Source: Saprospiraceae bacterium (GTDB taxonomy: Bacteria; Bacteroidota; Bacteroidia; Chitinophagales; Saprospiraceae). From it: a stretch of 64,000 nucleotides of DNA. Positions 41,284 through 51,001 of the stretch are shown piece by piece. The stretch spans positions 1-64,000 of the forward strand of contig JADKGF010000027.1 of assembly GCA_016717105.1 (NCBI GenBank), written 5' to 3'. The notes beneath the pieces were generated by a model that saw only the letters and a list, made by a program, of their open reading frames with translations, made no database searches and was not told the origin of the DNA. Within the stretch, counting starts at the first letter, position 1; each line of letters opens with the position of its first letter. A program made the position numbers and the translations under genes.

Positions 41284-41850
41284 TCAACAACAGGTGATTT
41301 TTGATCTTTGTATATTCCAATAATTGGCGCTTGCAGGTATGCTAGTCATGATATGTACGATGGCTAAGATTATTGCTCCGGGCATCAAGTTTTTTGTTAC
41401 AAATCTAAACACTTCAAAGTTTTTTAAGTGTGAAAGGTCACCGACAACTTCAATGCCAGATTCTGTAAAAGACAACTTGAGTGCCAGAAATACGGCTATA
41501 GAAGCAAAATGAAAACCATTGACAAATAGGTGTAAAATATATTCCCATCTGGGAAGTCCGCCCATAAATGCCCTACTGTCTTTTTCGACATATGCATCAA
41601 TTCCAAGGACAATAATATCCAGAAAGACAAATAAAATGCCTAGGAAAAAACTGATTTGGCAATTTTGGGTGATAAATAAAAAATAGACAATGAGTGGGAA
41701 AAGTATAGCACGAATAGTATGCGTTAGATGTTCAAATTTGCTTTCAGGATGATTAAAAAGCTGGTACTTGAAAATGTGGAGATAGAAACCATCAATGACC
41801 GCTAAGATAGCAAATGAGGTAAGTAAAATGGTGGAAATCAGAAAGCCCAT
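41284..41850 (-). CDS. Conserved integral membrane protein, function unknown
   Basis: A 188-residue protein with about five hydrophobic segments (residues 1-22, 48-65, 67-85, 108-125, 155-172). No catalytic motif is clear, although it contains several His residues in or near the membrane segments. It lies 75 bases downstream of a Crp/Fnr regulator on the same strand and may be under its control. I do not recognise the family. Confidence 0.6.
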   Translation of the reverse strand: MGFLISTILLTSFAILAVIDGFYLHIFKYQLFNHPESKFEHLTHTIRAILFPLIVYFLFITQNCQISFFLGILFVFLDIIVLGIDAYVEKDSRAFMGGLPRWEYILHLFVNGFHFASIAVFLALKLSFTESGIEVVGDLSHLKNFEVFRFVTKNLMPGAIILAIVHIMTSIPASANYWNIQRSKITCC

Positions 41851-41925
41851 ATTGTTATGAATTTAAAATTTGTGCAAATATCCTGACTTTGAACGGACGA
41901 GTAAAGGACATTTGTCCTTATCTGA

Positions 41926-42498
41926 TTATTTTGAAATTTCTTGCCTTATTCTGGATAAAGTCCTTCTGGTTACACCCAAATAAGAAGCAATGTCTTCTAC
42001 AGTAGCTTTGTGTATCACCGATGGCTGCTCATTGATTAGACGCATATATTTTTCTTTGGCAGTTTCATTATTGAGCACAGAAGCGTACTTTTCCATCACA
42101 ATATATTCTTTTTCAGCAACCTTCCGGCCAATATTTTGCCAGGTCGGACTTGTTGCATACAATTTTTGCAGACTATCGTAATCTATCACAAAAAGGGTCG
42201 TATCTTCGATGGCCTGAATGGATATATCAGATACTTGCTGTAAAATGAAACTTCTAAATGAAGTTGAAAAATTCCTTTCCGAACAAAAACAAGATGTCGT
42301 CTCTTCGCCTTTATGGTTGAGATAGAAAGATCGTAACGTGCCGTGTGCAATGAAAGCAATTTGTTTGCATACCTTATCTTGATGGACAAAATATTCTCCT
42401 TTTTGCAAGTGTATTTCTCTGAAATAAGCGAGTGAATCAAAGAATTCTTTGTCAGAAATAGGAACAATATTTTTTATGAACTGCTTGAATTTGTCCAT
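41926..42498 (-). CDS. Crp/Fnr family transcriptional regulator
   Basis: A 190-residue regulator with an N-terminal cyclic-nucleotide-binding-like beta-roll (LQKGEYFVHQDKVCKQIAFI, then GTLRSFY) and a short C-terminal helix-turn-helix (VEDIASYLGVTRRTLSRIRQ). The phosphate-binding residues of true cAMP receptors are not evident, so the ligand is probably different or absent, as in most Bacteroidota members. It sits between an SRPBCC gene (29-base gap) and a membrane protein gene, all on the minus strand, which suggests one operon. Targets are unknown. Confidence 0.85.
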   Translation of the reverse strand: MDKFKQFIKNIVPISDKEFFDSLAYFREIHLQKGEYFVHQDKVCKQIAFIAHGTLRSFYLNHKGEETTSCFCSERNFSTSFRSFILQQVSDISIQAIEDTTLFVIDYDSLQKLYATSPTWQNIGRKVAEKEYIVMEKYASVLNNETAKEKYMRLINEQPSVIHKATVEDIASYLGVTRRTLSRIRQEISK

Positions 42499-42527
42499 GA
42501 TTACTGATATTTTAATTGATGTATTTA

Positions 42528-42994
42528 TTAAAGATCAGTTGCTTCCTTTGGAAATTTGTCTGCGGTAAAATTTGGATTGATATTGTGCTCTAAATATATT
42601 TTTGCACCATCCAAAACCGTTGTCCAACCACCAGTTAAATCCTTGATTTCTCTATTAATTCATAACCAGTTTCATCGAATCCATATTGTTTTATAGTAAC
42701 ATAAGTGGTAATTTCGCTTAGCTGTTTAAAGTGAAACTCAATCGTAGTTGGAGCAGGTGATTCATCTAAAACTATTTTTTTATCCTTAACTATTTCTTTT
42801 GCCGAAACAGTCCAACTTACTCCATACATTTCCCATTCCCAAGTTACTTTTTTGCCAACTTCCAATATATCGCTTCCTTTAGTAAACCAAAAGTTTTTGG
42901 TTATAGATGGGTCAATAAAGGCATTAAAAACTTCAGAAGCAGGTTTCCTAATCAGCATTTGTGCTTTAACAATGATCAATTTGGGGTCTGTCAT
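42528..42994 (-). CDS. SRPBCC (AHSA1-like) domain protein (frame broken)
   Basis: The repaired protein has 155 residues. The START/SRPBCC fold is shown by ITKNFWFTKGSDILEVGKKVTWEWEMYG-like strands (about residues 30-60) and a conserved C-terminal helix. In the present frame it stops at 42635 after EKSRI. Adding one A to the short run at 42647-42649 gives EKIKDLTGGWTTVLDGAKIYL, the classic AHSA1 ending GGWTTxLDxLKxxLE. Members bind hydrophobic ligands; some act with ArsR or Crp-type regulators. It heads a likely operon with the Crp/Fnr gene. Confidence 0.8.
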
Positions 42995-43358
42995 ATTTAT
43001 AGATTATGAAGAAAATAAAAAATGGGGCTTTACTTCACAAATATATAAAATCTATTTTAATTGTTCAATTTGTAAGTTTGTTTAACACATGTCAGATGAT
43101 AAATTAATGCTTTTTAAAAAATCGAATCAACAATTATTTAAAAAACTTTAGACTATTCAAATAAATAACTATAAGCAGCAAGCTCTTATTTTCCTAAGAG
43201 TCAGTTATAGCTTAATTTTATACCACTCATATGGTTTTCATATCTTTGAGATAAGACAACCCTATGACAAGGATAAGACAAGGATAAGACAAATAGCTTG
43301 TTTCTTGCTATTATGGGTAATAGAGCATGGTTACATATAGGTATTAGGACAGAATACT
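42995..43358. other. 364-base gap without a gene
   Basis: No coding frame is convincing. It contains an imperfect inverted repeat at 43169-43210 (CTATAA and CTCTTA arms) and a short tandem repeat at 43266-43292. It separates two minus-strand transcription units. Confidence 0.5.
43266..43292. repeat. Short tandem repeat, 11-base unit
   Basis: GACAAGGATAA occurs twice in tandem (43266-43276, 43277-43287) and a third partial copy, GACAA, follows. No function is evident. Confidence 0.6.
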
Positions 43359-44345
43359 TCACATAGTCATATTCAACAAAAACTCTAATGTCTCATTTAT
43401 ATCATTGGCTTCTATTTTTGGAGATTTATTTGAAGATTTTAACCAATCGAAGAATGTTTGTTTTGTATTTTGATTCAACATATTCATTTTTAATACACCC
43501 ATTTTTTCCAAAGCCGCTGCATTGCATGCTTGTTCATACTGACCTTTGATCGGGATTGTAAGTAGTTTTTTTCCGAGATAGAGGGCTTCAGCTGGAGTTT
43601 CGAATCCGCCACCAGTGAGCAAACCGTGGCAATGAATAAGGCTTTCGTTAAAATATTTTTGACTTACTGGATAGTAATGGATGTTGCCGTCTCGATGTGG
43701 CTCAGTAATTTCTTTAGTAAACCAATGAATATCTAAGGGTGCAACTTCCCGCAATATTTCTTCAAGACATATTTTATCATAAGATGGCAGATAAACCGTT
43801 ATATGTCCTTGGTCAGATGGCTTGCATTGAAGAAAAGTGTCCTTAATGACGGCTGGAAAGATAAACTGTTCATATCGCTCAAAATGCAAACCTACAAAAT
43901 GTTTTGCCGGCGCATAATATTTAAGTATCGCTTCACCAATTATACTTTTTGATTCAGGTCTTGGCGTTATATTCGACATAAAACTGGCCTGATGCCCAAA
44001 CTGAACTGAAGGTACATCATGTATTTTGCAAGCTCTTGCAGTTATATGGTCAAAATCATTGATAATGAGATCATAGTTTTTAACAGGCAAATCTTGGGCT
44101 TCTCTTTTTATTCTATTGTAACTAAATGCCTTAAACGTTTTGATATAATCCAAACCACCACATTCACTATAAAATAGACTCATTCCTTGTGCTCTGAATT
44201 TTATAGGAATATCCATCTGCAATGTAGCATTGCTTCCACTTAGGAGAATATCTACTTGGCCCAAAGCACACAAATAAGGATATAATTGATGGGCTCGGCT
44301 TATGTGACCGTTACCTGTTGCTTGTACTGAATAAAGTATTTTCAA
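43359..44345 (-). CDS. MurG-like glycosyltransferase family protein
   Basis: A 328-residue protein with the two-lobed GT-B pattern. The N-terminus MKILYSVQATGNGHISRA matches the acceptor-site glycine loop of MurG-like enzymes, and the C-terminal LLTGGGFETPAEALYLGKK resembles the donor-site motif of the UDP-sugar family. It lies 39 bases downstream of an LpxH-like gene on the same strand. The pair suggests an envelope lipid or glycolipid role. Donor and acceptor are unknown. Confidence 0.8.
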   Translation of the reverse strand: MKILYSVQATGNGHISRAHQLYPYLCALGQVDILLSGSNATLQMDIPIKFRAQGMSLFYSECGGLDYIKTFKAFSYNRIKREAQDLPVKNYDLIINDFDHITARACKIHDVPSVQFGHQASFMSNITPRPESKSIIGEAILKYYAPAKHFVGLHFERYEQFIFPAVIKDTFLQCKPSDQGHITVYLPSYDKICLEEILREVAPLDIHWFTKEITEPHRDGNIHYYPVSQKYFNESLIHCHGLLTGGGFETPAEALYLGKKLLTIPIKGQYEQACNAAALEKMGVLKMNMLNQNTKQTFFDWLKSSNKSPKIEANDINETLEFLLNMTM

Positions 44346-44384
44346 AGGTTAATTTTTAATTGAAATGAAACGCTGAATAGCGGT

Positions 44385-45248
44385 TTAGAAAAGTTTAGAT
44401 ACACGTTGAATTTCGTATAAAGATGTAAGATTAAACACAGACAAATTATTGAAATTATCTTCATCGTCTTCTTGAACAATCTCATTATGTACCAAATTTG
44501 TGATATTATCTGGGTATTTGTACAGTGTCCATTGACCGTCATTATACTCGAGCGCAGTGCAATTTTCTACCCAATCACCACTATTCAAATAATGTACAGA
44601 ACCGTGTTCAAGTTGGATAATTCTGTCTTGTGGCTGGTGAATGTGTCCACAAATGACGGTATCAAATTTTTGGTCGATGGCCAAAGCCGCAGCAGTCGTT
44701 TCGAAATTTGAAATCCATTTAACAGCCTTTTTTACGCTGGATTTGACCCTTTTCGAGAAACTAATTTTTTCTCTTCCGAAATATTGCAAAAGGTCATTGA
44801 TCAGTCTATTAGTCCAGATAAGGATATCATAACCTTTTCCACCTAATTTTGCCAAGATCCTTGCCCAACCTTTGGTCGTAGTATCAAAAATATCTCCGTG
44901 AAACAACCAGATTTTTTTGCCATCCAATTCCAAGATGAGTTTATCATCCAACACAAAATTGCCTATTACGGTACCTGAATATTTTCGTAAAGCTTCATCA
45001 TGATTTCCCGTAAGGTAGTACGTCTTTGTGCCTTTTTCGGTCATCCTTATGATTTGACGCAGCACTTGAATATGGCTTTTGGGAAAATAGCTTTTAGAGA
45101 AATTCCAAATGTCTATGATATCACCATTTAATACAAGCATTTCAGGATCAATGGTTTTTAAATAATTTTGCAATTGCTTAGCTTGGCATCCATATGTACC
45201 TAAATGCAAATCGCTCAATACTACCAATTCAACATGCCTTTTAATCAT
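44385..45248 (-). CDS. LpxH-like UDP-2,3-diacylglucosamine diphosphatase family metallophosphoesterase
   Basis: A 287-residue calcineurin-type phosphoesterase. The metal motifs are complete: VLSDLHLGT (residues 10-18), NGDIIDIW (about 41), TGNHDEALR (about 80), FHGDIFD (about 115) and CGHIHQPQD (about 200). The sequence resembles the LpxH family that cleaves UDP-diacylglucosamine in lipid A synthesis. It is longer than classic LpxH (about 240) owing to a C-terminal extension, and may act on a related substrate. It is the first gene of a pair with a MurG-like glycosyltransferase. Confidence 0.83.
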   Translation of the reverse strand: MIKRHVELVVLSDLHLGTYGCQAKQLQNYLKTIDPEMLVLNGDIIDIWNFSKSYFPKSHIQVLRQIIRMTEKGTKTYYLTGNHDEALRKYSGTVIGNFVLDDKLILELDGKKIWLFHGDIFDTTTKGWARILAKLGGKGYDILIWTNRLINDLLQYFGREKISFSKRVKSSVKKAVKWISNFETTAAALAIDQKFDTVICGHIHQPQDRIIQLEHGSVHYLNSGDWVENCTALEYNDGQWTLYKYPDNITNLVHNEIVQEDDEDNFNNLSVFNLTSLYEIQRVSKLF

Positions 45249-45488
45249 TTTGTCAAGATATAATTATTGCACAAAGGTCATATCAAACTATTAAGTAGCC
45301 GTTAATGCAATCCTAAGTTTAGATTAATATTACATCACGTAAATGTTAAATAGTAGGCTTGCATTTTATATTCAAATTGGGTAGTTTAACTTTTTGCAAC
45401 ATATGAATTAACACGAGATTATTGCCTAATATCTATGTTAATCTCATACAATATTGTCAAAACTATGATTATTTTACAAAACATTTAC

Positions 45489-45496
45489 TAATTTTG
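45489..45496 (+). promoter_or_regulatory. -7 element candidate before prolyl oligopeptidase
   Basis: TAATTTTG fits TAnnTTTG and lies 33 bases before the ATG at 45530. The -33 region lacks TTTG at the expected distance. Confidence 0.4.
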
Positions 45497-45529
45497 GCAC
45501 TCCTTATTAACAATACCTAAACCATTACC

Positions 45530-47668
45530 ATGTTTAAATATTTTCCAATATTACTTCTTTTTATTATAGCGTGTAGCAAAACCAAAGATATGGCAGTAAA
45601 AGACGTGCCTTCAAGTCTTAAATATCCCAAGACAGCCGAAGGAAATGTGATTGATACTTATTTTGATACCAAGGTTGCCGATCCATACAGATGGCTTGAA
45701 GATGATAGATCCAAGGAAACAGATGCTTGGGTAGATGCACAAAACAAGGTTACTTTTGACTATTTAAATAAAATTCCATTTAGAGCAGCATATAAAGCAC
45801 GACTCGAAAAATTATGGAATTATGAGAAATTTAGTGCGCCATTCAAAGAAGGAGCTTATACTTATTTTTATAAGAATAACGGGCTTCAAAATCAATTTGT
45901 ACTTTGGCGCGAAAAGTCAGGTACGGAGCCTGAAATCTTCTTAGATCCAAATACCTTCTCCAAAGGAGGAACGACTTCATTGGCAGGTATTAATTTTTCT
46001 AAAGATGGGTCAAAAGTAGCTTACCAAATATCCGAAGGTGGAAGCGATTGGCGCAAAGTTATCATCATGGATGCGGTCAATAAAACTATCTTGGAAGATA
46101 CCTTATATGATGTCAAATTCAGTGGTCTTTCGTGGAAGGGCAATGACGGCTTTTATTACTCAAGTTATGACAAACCTAAAGGAAGTGAGCTATCAGCAAA
46201 AACAGATCAGCACAAGCTTTATTACCATAAATTGGGCACAAAACAGAAAGAGGATAAAGTGATTTTTGGCGAAGACATCAAGCGCCGGTATGTAGGAGGT
46301 AGCGTGAGTGATGATGATAGGTATTTGTTTATTTCAGCCGCTAATGCTACTTCAGGTAATGAATTATACATGATCGACCTGACTGATCCAAATGCTAAAA
46401 TGGTCACTATACAAGATAATTTCAATAGCGACTCAGATGTCATCGATAATGAAGGTACAAAATTATACATCATCACCAATGTCAATGCACCCAATAAAAA
46501 AGTAGTTACTGTTGATGCAGGAAATCCTGGTGTTGAGCATTGGAAGGATTTCATTCCTGAAACTGAAAATGTTTTAAATATTGGTACTGGATGTGGATAT
46601 TTCTATGCACAATACATGAAAGATGCCTTATCCTTGGTCAAACAATACGATTATAATGGTAAATTGGTCAGAGACATACAATTGCCAGGAGTAGGTACCG
46701 CATCGATTGGTGGAGCTAAAAAAACTGAGAAGGAGATTTTCTACTCATTTACAAATTACATCACGCCGGGTAGTATTTATAAATTTGATCCTACATCAGG
46801 TGTTTCATCAGTATATATAAAACCAAATATTGATTTCGATCCATCCAAATACGAATCCAAACAAGTATTTTATACATCGAAAGATGGTACCAAAGTCCCT
46901 ATGATCATCACGCACAAAAAAGGAATAAAAATGGATGGTAACAATCCAACAATTCTATATGGTTACGGCGGATTTAACGTAAGTCTTACACCTGCTTTTA
47001 GCATCAGCAATGCTGTATGGCTTGAGCAAGGCGGCATTTATGCGGTGCCTAATCTACGTGGTGGTGGCGAATATGGCAAAAAATGGCACGTTGCGGGTAC
47101 TCAACTGCAAAAACAAAATGTATTTGACGATTTTATTGCTGCGGGTGAATATCTGATCAAAAACAAATATACCTCATCAGCCACATTAGCCATCTCCGGC
47201 GGATCGAATGGTGGATTGCTGGTCGGTGCTTGTTTGACTCAAAGACCTGATCTATTTAAAGTTGCTTTACCTGCTGTGGGAGTATTGGATATGCTACGTT
47301 ATCATACATTTACTGCAGGAGCTGGCTGGGCATTTGACTACGGTACCGCAGAACAAAACAAAGAAATGTTTCAATATCTTAAAAAATATTCGCCAGTACA
47401 CAATGTAAAAAAAGGTGTAAGTTATCCTGCAACATTGGTCACAACAGCTGACCATGATGATAGGGTAGTACCAGCCCATTCATATAAGTTCATCGCTGAG
47501 TTGCAAAAAAATCATGCTGGTTCGAATCCCGTGCTCATCAGAATTGACAAAAGTGCAGGACATGGCGCAGGAAAACCAACATCCAAAACCATAGAAGAAG
47601 CCACAGACAGATACTGTTTTGTCTTATACAATATGGGGAAATCATTTATTAATCCAACAACCAAATAA
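45530..47668 (+). CDS. Prolyl oligopeptidase family (S9A) lipoprotein
   Basis: A 712-residue serine peptidase that cleaves peptides after proline. The lipoprotein signal ends LLFIIAC (Cys about residue 15). The N-terminal beta-propeller begins with DPYRWLEDD. The alpha/beta hydrolase domain shows YGYGGFNVSLTPAFS, NLRGGGEYG, the nucleophile Ser in ISGGSNGGLL, Asp in ADHDDRVVPAHS and His in SAGHGAG. Its likely place is the periplasm or outer membrane. It is followed 11 bases later by an M20 dipeptidase, so the two form a peptide-degrading operon. Confidence 0.94.
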   Translation: MFKYFPILLLFIIACSKTKDMAVKDVPSSLKYPKTAEGNVIDTYFDTKVADPYRWLEDDRSKETDAWVDAQNKVTFDYLNKIPFRAAYKARLEKLWNYEKFSAPFKEGAYTYFYKNNGLQNQFVLWREKSGTEPEIFLDPNTFSKGGTTSLAGINFSKDGSKVAYQISEGGSDWRKVIIMDAVNKTILEDTLYDVKFSGLSWKGNDGFYYSSYDKPKGSELSAKTDQHKLYYHKLGTKQKEDKVIFGEDIKRRYVGGSVSDDDRYLFISAANATSGNELYMIDLTDPNAKMVTIQDNFNSDSDVIDNEGTKLYIITNVNAPNKKVVTVDAGNPGVEHWKDFIPETENVLNIGTGCGYFYAQYMKDALSLVKQYDYNGKLVRDIQLPGVGTASIGGAKKTEKEIFYSFTNYITPGSIYKFDPTSGVSSVYIKPNIDFDPSKYESKQVFYTSKDGTKVPMIITHKKGIKMDGNNPTILYGYGGFNVSLTPAFSISNAVWLEQGGIYAVPNLRGGGEYGKKWHVAGTQLQKQNVFDDFIAAGEYLIKNKYTSSATLAISGGSNGGLLVGACLTQRPDLFKVALPAVGVLDMLRYHTFTAGAGWAFDYGTAEQNKEMFQYLKKYSPVHNVKKGVSYPATLVTTADHDDRVVPAHSYKFIAELQKNHAGSNPVLIRIDKSAGHGAGKPTSKTIEEATDRYCFVLYNMGKSFINPTTK

Positions 47669-47679
47669 AATTCCAAAAT

Positions 47680-49068
47680 ATGCAAAATGTACAGCAATAT
47701 ATTCAAGATAATAAGGAAAGATTTCTAAGCGAATTGCTAGAGATGCTTCGCATTCCATCTATCAGTGCAGACCCGAAATACAAAGGTGACGTCGCAAAAA
47801 CGGCTGATTTTGTAGCAGAAAGCTTGCGGGCAGTTGGTTGCAGTGAAGTAAAAATCTATCCAACCAAAGGACATCCGATTGTTTATGGTGAACACAAAGT
47901 AAATCCTTCATTACCTACAGTTTTGGTCTATGGTCACTATGATGTACAGCCACCAGATCCGTTGGAATTGTGGGAAAGTCCGCCATTCGAGCCAGTCATC
48001 AAAAAGACAAGCATTCATCCCGATGGAGCAATTTTTGCACGCGGATCATGTGATGATAAAGGCCAAATGTTTATGCATGTCAAAGCATTCGAAGCGATGG
48101 TTGCAAATAATGATTTGCCTTGCAATGTGAAATTTATGATAGAAGGCGAAGAAGAAATAGGTTCGTCTAATTTGGGCTTATTTTGTCAAGAATACAAAGA
48201 AATGTTGGCTTGTGATGTTGTACTTATTTCTGATACATCTGTGATTGCCAATGATATTCCTTCCATTACTGTTGGTCTTAGAGGGCTTTCTTACGTAGAA
48301 GTAGAAGTCACTGGACCGAATAAAGACTTGCATTCTGGTGTCTATGGTGGTGCTGTGGCGAATCCTGCACAAGTATTGTGCGATATGATTGCTTCATTGA
48401 AAGATGAAAATAAACACATTACAATTCCTGGATTTTATGATGATGTGCTAGTAGTTTCAGATAGCGAACGCGCTGCCATGAATAAGGCACCATTTGACAG
48501 AAATGAATATATGAAAGGCTTGGGTGTCACAGATACCATGGGTGAAAAAGGATATACAATCCTAGAGCAAACGTCCATCCGTCCGACACTTGAAGTCAAT
48601 GGTATTTGGGGCGGATACATAGGAGAAGGAGCCAAAACAGTATTGCCATCTAAAGCATTTGCTAAGATAAGTATGCGCTTGGTGCCTAATCAAAAAAGTG
48701 ATGCCATTACCGCTTTGTTCAAAAAGCATTTTGAATCCATTGCGCCTCCAGGCGTTACAGTGGAAGTCAGACCACATCATGGCGGAGAAGCTGTGGTAAC
48801 ACCTTCAGATACACCTGAGTACAAAGCAGCAGCCATGGCCATGAAAGACGCTTATGGCAAGGATCCAATACCAGTGCGTGGTGGTGGTAGCATTCCGATT
48901 GTAGCCTTATTTGAAAAGGTACTGAATGTCAAGACGGTATTGATGGGCTTTGGCTTGGATTCTGATGATATCCATTCACCAAACGAACATTATGGTTTAT
49001 TCAATTTTTACAAGGGTATAGAGACCATTCCACATTTTTATAAATATTATGCTGAACTAAAGAAGTAA
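47680..49068 (+). CDS. M20 family dipeptidase
   Basis: A 462-residue zinc dipeptidase (CNDP-like M20 branch). Metal ligands are in VYGHYDVQPPDPLELW (about residue 85), the ARGSCDDKGQ block, the catalytic EGEEEIGSS (about 155) and SDTSV, and the dimerisation region contains LRGLSYVEVEV and DLHSGVYGGAVANP. It has no signal peptide, so it acts in the cytosol and may process dipeptides released by the upstream prolyl oligopeptidase. Length is normal. Confidence 0.93.
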   Translation: MQNVQQYIQDNKERFLSELLEMLRIPSISADPKYKGDVAKTADFVAESLRAVGCSEVKIYPTKGHPIVYGEHKVNPSLPTVLVYGHYDVQPPDPLELWESPPFEPVIKKTSIHPDGAIFARGSCDDKGQMFMHVKAFEAMVANNDLPCNVKFMIEGEEEIGSSNLGLFCQEYKEMLACDVVLISDTSVIANDIPSITVGLRGLSYVEVEVTGPNKDLHSGVYGGAVANPAQVLCDMIASLKDENKHITIPGFYDDVLVVSDSERAAMNKAPFDRNEYMKGLGVTDTMGEKGYTILEQTSIRPTLEVNGIWGGYIGEGAKTVLPSKAFAKISMRLVPNQKSDAITALFKKHFESIAPPGVTVEVRPHHGGEAVVTPSDTPEYKAAAMAMKDAYGKDPIPVRGGGSIPIVALFEKVLNVKTVLMGFGLDSDDIHSPNEHYGLFNFYKGIETIPHFYKYYAELKK

Positions 49069-49158
49069 TAGGTTTTGTAATATGAAGCTAGTTGTACCAT
49101 TATAACTATTGGCTTCAATCACAAAGCGATAAATTTCTAAGTCTACCAAGTCACACTT

Positions 49159-49836
49159 ATGCATATAGATATAATTTCTATAGTCCCAGATTTGCTCAAA
49201 AGTCCATTTGATCACTCCATAATGAAGCGAGCTGCTGATAAGGGCTTGCTTTCTATCGATGTGGTCAATCTTCGGACTTTTGGGCTAGGGCTACACCGAC
49301 AGACAGATGATTATGCATACGGTGGTGGTGCTGGGATGGTCATGATGTGCGAACCATTGGATGCTTGTATATCGGAATTAAAATCAAAACGAAACTATGA
49401 TCATGTTATCTATTTGACTCCAGACGGAAAGACTTTTAATCAAAAAACGGCTAACCATCTTTCATGTATGGAAAACTTACTGCTTATCTGTGGACATTAC
49501 AAAGGTATCGATCAGCGAATCAGGGATTTGCATGTGACAATGGAGATTTCAATTGGCGATTTTGTGCTTTCTGGTGGCGAATTGGCTGCAGCGATGGTAG
49601 TAGATGCGATAGGTAGATTACTGCCAGGTGTGCTAAATGACGAGACCAGTGCATTGACAGATTCCTTTCAGGATAATTTGTTAGCTCCACCTGTATTTAC
49701 ACGTCCTGCGGAGTTCAAAGGTTTGAAGGTGCCGGATGTTTTATTGTCAGGCCATGACCGCAAAATAGATGAATGGAGATACGAACAATCGTTAAAAATC
49801 ACCAAAGAAAGACGACCAGATCTTCTCGATGACTAA
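49159..49836 (+). CDS. trmD: tRNA (guanine-N1)-methyltransferase TrmD
   Basis: A 225-residue SPOUT methylase that modifies G37 in tRNAs reading CNN codons. Motifs include the start MHIDIISIVPDLL, YAYGGGAGMVM, LLICGHYKGIDQRI and the knot segment SIGDFVLSGGELAA, followed by VLSGHDRKIDEWR. Length and motifs match the family. It is not in the usual rpsP-rimM-rplS context in this window. Confidence 0.95.
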   Translation: MHIDIISIVPDLLKSPFDHSIMKRAADKGLLSIDVVNLRTFGLGLHRQTDDYAYGGGAGMVMMCEPLDACISELKSKRNYDHVIYLTPDGKTFNQKTANHLSCMENLLLICGHYKGIDQRIRDLHVTMEISIGDFVLSGGELAAAMVVDAIGRLLPGVLNDETSALTDSFQDNLLAPPVFTRPAEFKGLKVPDVLLSGHDRKIDEWRYEQSLKITKERRPDLLDD

Positions 49837-49911
49837 GAATATTCAATAATTTTTTAAGACATTTTGGTTCTTTAAGCTTCAAATATATTTTATTATTTAT
49901 ATATAATTTCT

Positions 49912-49919
49912 TATCTTTG
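49912..49919 (+). promoter_or_regulatory. -7 element before the OmpA-like gene
   Basis: TATCTTTG is a perfect TAnnTTTG match 32 bases before the ATG at 49951. At 19 bases upstream stands TTTA, one base off the -33 TTTG. Confidence 0.55.
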
Positions 49920-49950
49920 CAATCAATTGTAAATCCAAAAAATTAATGTT

Positions 49951-50871
49951 ATGAATTCATTTAAAATGTTCCCAGTGGTGCTGTCATTATTATTACTCGG
50001 TTCTGGTTGCGTAAGCAAAAAAAAGTTGACCGAAGCCAATGCAGCATTAGAAGCCCACAAAAATTTATTGTCTAGATGTGAAGAGCGTACCAAAGAGCTC
50101 GAAGGACAAGTACTTGATTTGACCAGAAAACTGGAGTTGTCAACAAACAATCTTAAGAAAGCAAATGAGGATCTTTCGTCTGCAAATATGAAACTTAAAC
50201 TTGCAGAGGACCAACTTGCGGTAATGAAAGGTAGTCAGAACTCACTTCTTGAGCAACTCAACACTGCGTCTGTAATAAACAAGGCAGGAGCAGAAAGTAT
50301 TAAAAAATCACTTGAAGCCATCAGCCAACAAAGTTCATACATCAAGGATCTTACCAAGACTATGCAGTACAAGGACAGTGTAAATCTTGCGTTGGCTATG
50401 AATCTGAAGAAGTCACTCAGTGACTTTAATGACAGCGATGTTTCCATTGAAGTAAAAAAAGGTGTAGTCTATATCTCATTGTCTGATAATTTACTTTTCA
50501 GAACTGCATCAGCTAATATTAACAATAGTGCTGAGAAAGTATTGGGTAAAATTGCAGGTATTCTAAATGACCAAAAAGACCTAGATATTCTAGTTGAAGG
50601 TCATACTGATAATGTACCAATGGCTGGTGAATGTATCACTGACAACTGGGATTTGAGTACGCGACGAGCAACTGCGGTTGTAAAATTGTTGCAATCAAAA
50701 TACAAAGTTGATCCAGCAAGAATGACTGCCGGTGGACGTAGTGAATATGTACCAAAAGCAAGCAATAGCAATGCAACTGGTAGAGCTGCTAATCGTAGAA
50801 CAGAAATTATTGTCCTACCGAAATTAGATCAGTTTTTCAAATTGATGGAAGCACCTAATGCTCCAAAATAA
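49951..50871 (+). CDS. OmpA-family lipoprotein with coiled coil
   Basis: A 306-residue lipoprotein: signal ends LLLGSGC (Cys about residue 20). A long coiled coil (residues 22-110) leads to a C-terminal OmpA peptidoglycan-binding domain with VEGHTDNVP, NWDLSTRRATAVVKLL and the end GRAANRRTEIIV. It should link the outer membrane to peptidoglycan. It stands alone, with its own -7 element and a hairpin after it. Length is normal for this architecture. Confidence 0.92.
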   Translation: MNSFKMFPVVLSLLLLGSGCVSKKKLTEANAALEAHKNLLSRCEERTKELEGQVLDLTRKLELSTNNLKKANEDLSSANMKLKLAEDQLAVMKGSQNSLLEQLNTASVINKAGAESIKKSLEAISQQSSYIKDLTKTMQYKDSVNLALAMNLKKSLSDFNDSDVSIEVKKGVVYISLSDNLLFRTASANINNSAEKVLGKIAGILNDQKDLDILVEGHTDNVPMAGECITDNWDLSTRRATAVVKLLQSKYKVDPARMTAGGRSEYVPKASNSNATGRAANRRTEIIVLPKLDQFFKLMEAPNAPK

Positions 50872-50883
50872 AAATTAATATCT

Positions 50884-50949
50884 AAGTAGCTGTCAAGGCT
50901 TTTGGCGAGAAATTTTCTTTTGCTTAAAGTATTGACAGCTGCTTATTTT
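50884..50949. terminator. Long-stem terminator after the OmpA-like gene
   Basis: AAGTAGCTGTCAA (50884-50896) pairs with TTGACAGCTGCTT (50932-50944) with one G-T pair, around a 35-base loop, and is followed by ATTTTAAT. It begins 13 bases after the stop. era ends 58 bases beyond it on the other strand, so it may serve both. Confidence 0.6.
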
Positions 50950-51001
50950 AATATTACCTTTTGATATAATTTATTATCTACAAAATGAATTACACTAAGA
51001 T

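Noticed and set aside
43169..43210. Functional RNA hairpin or terminator
   Set aside because: The arms pair only in two blocks of six with a large internal loop and no T-run; too weak to call.
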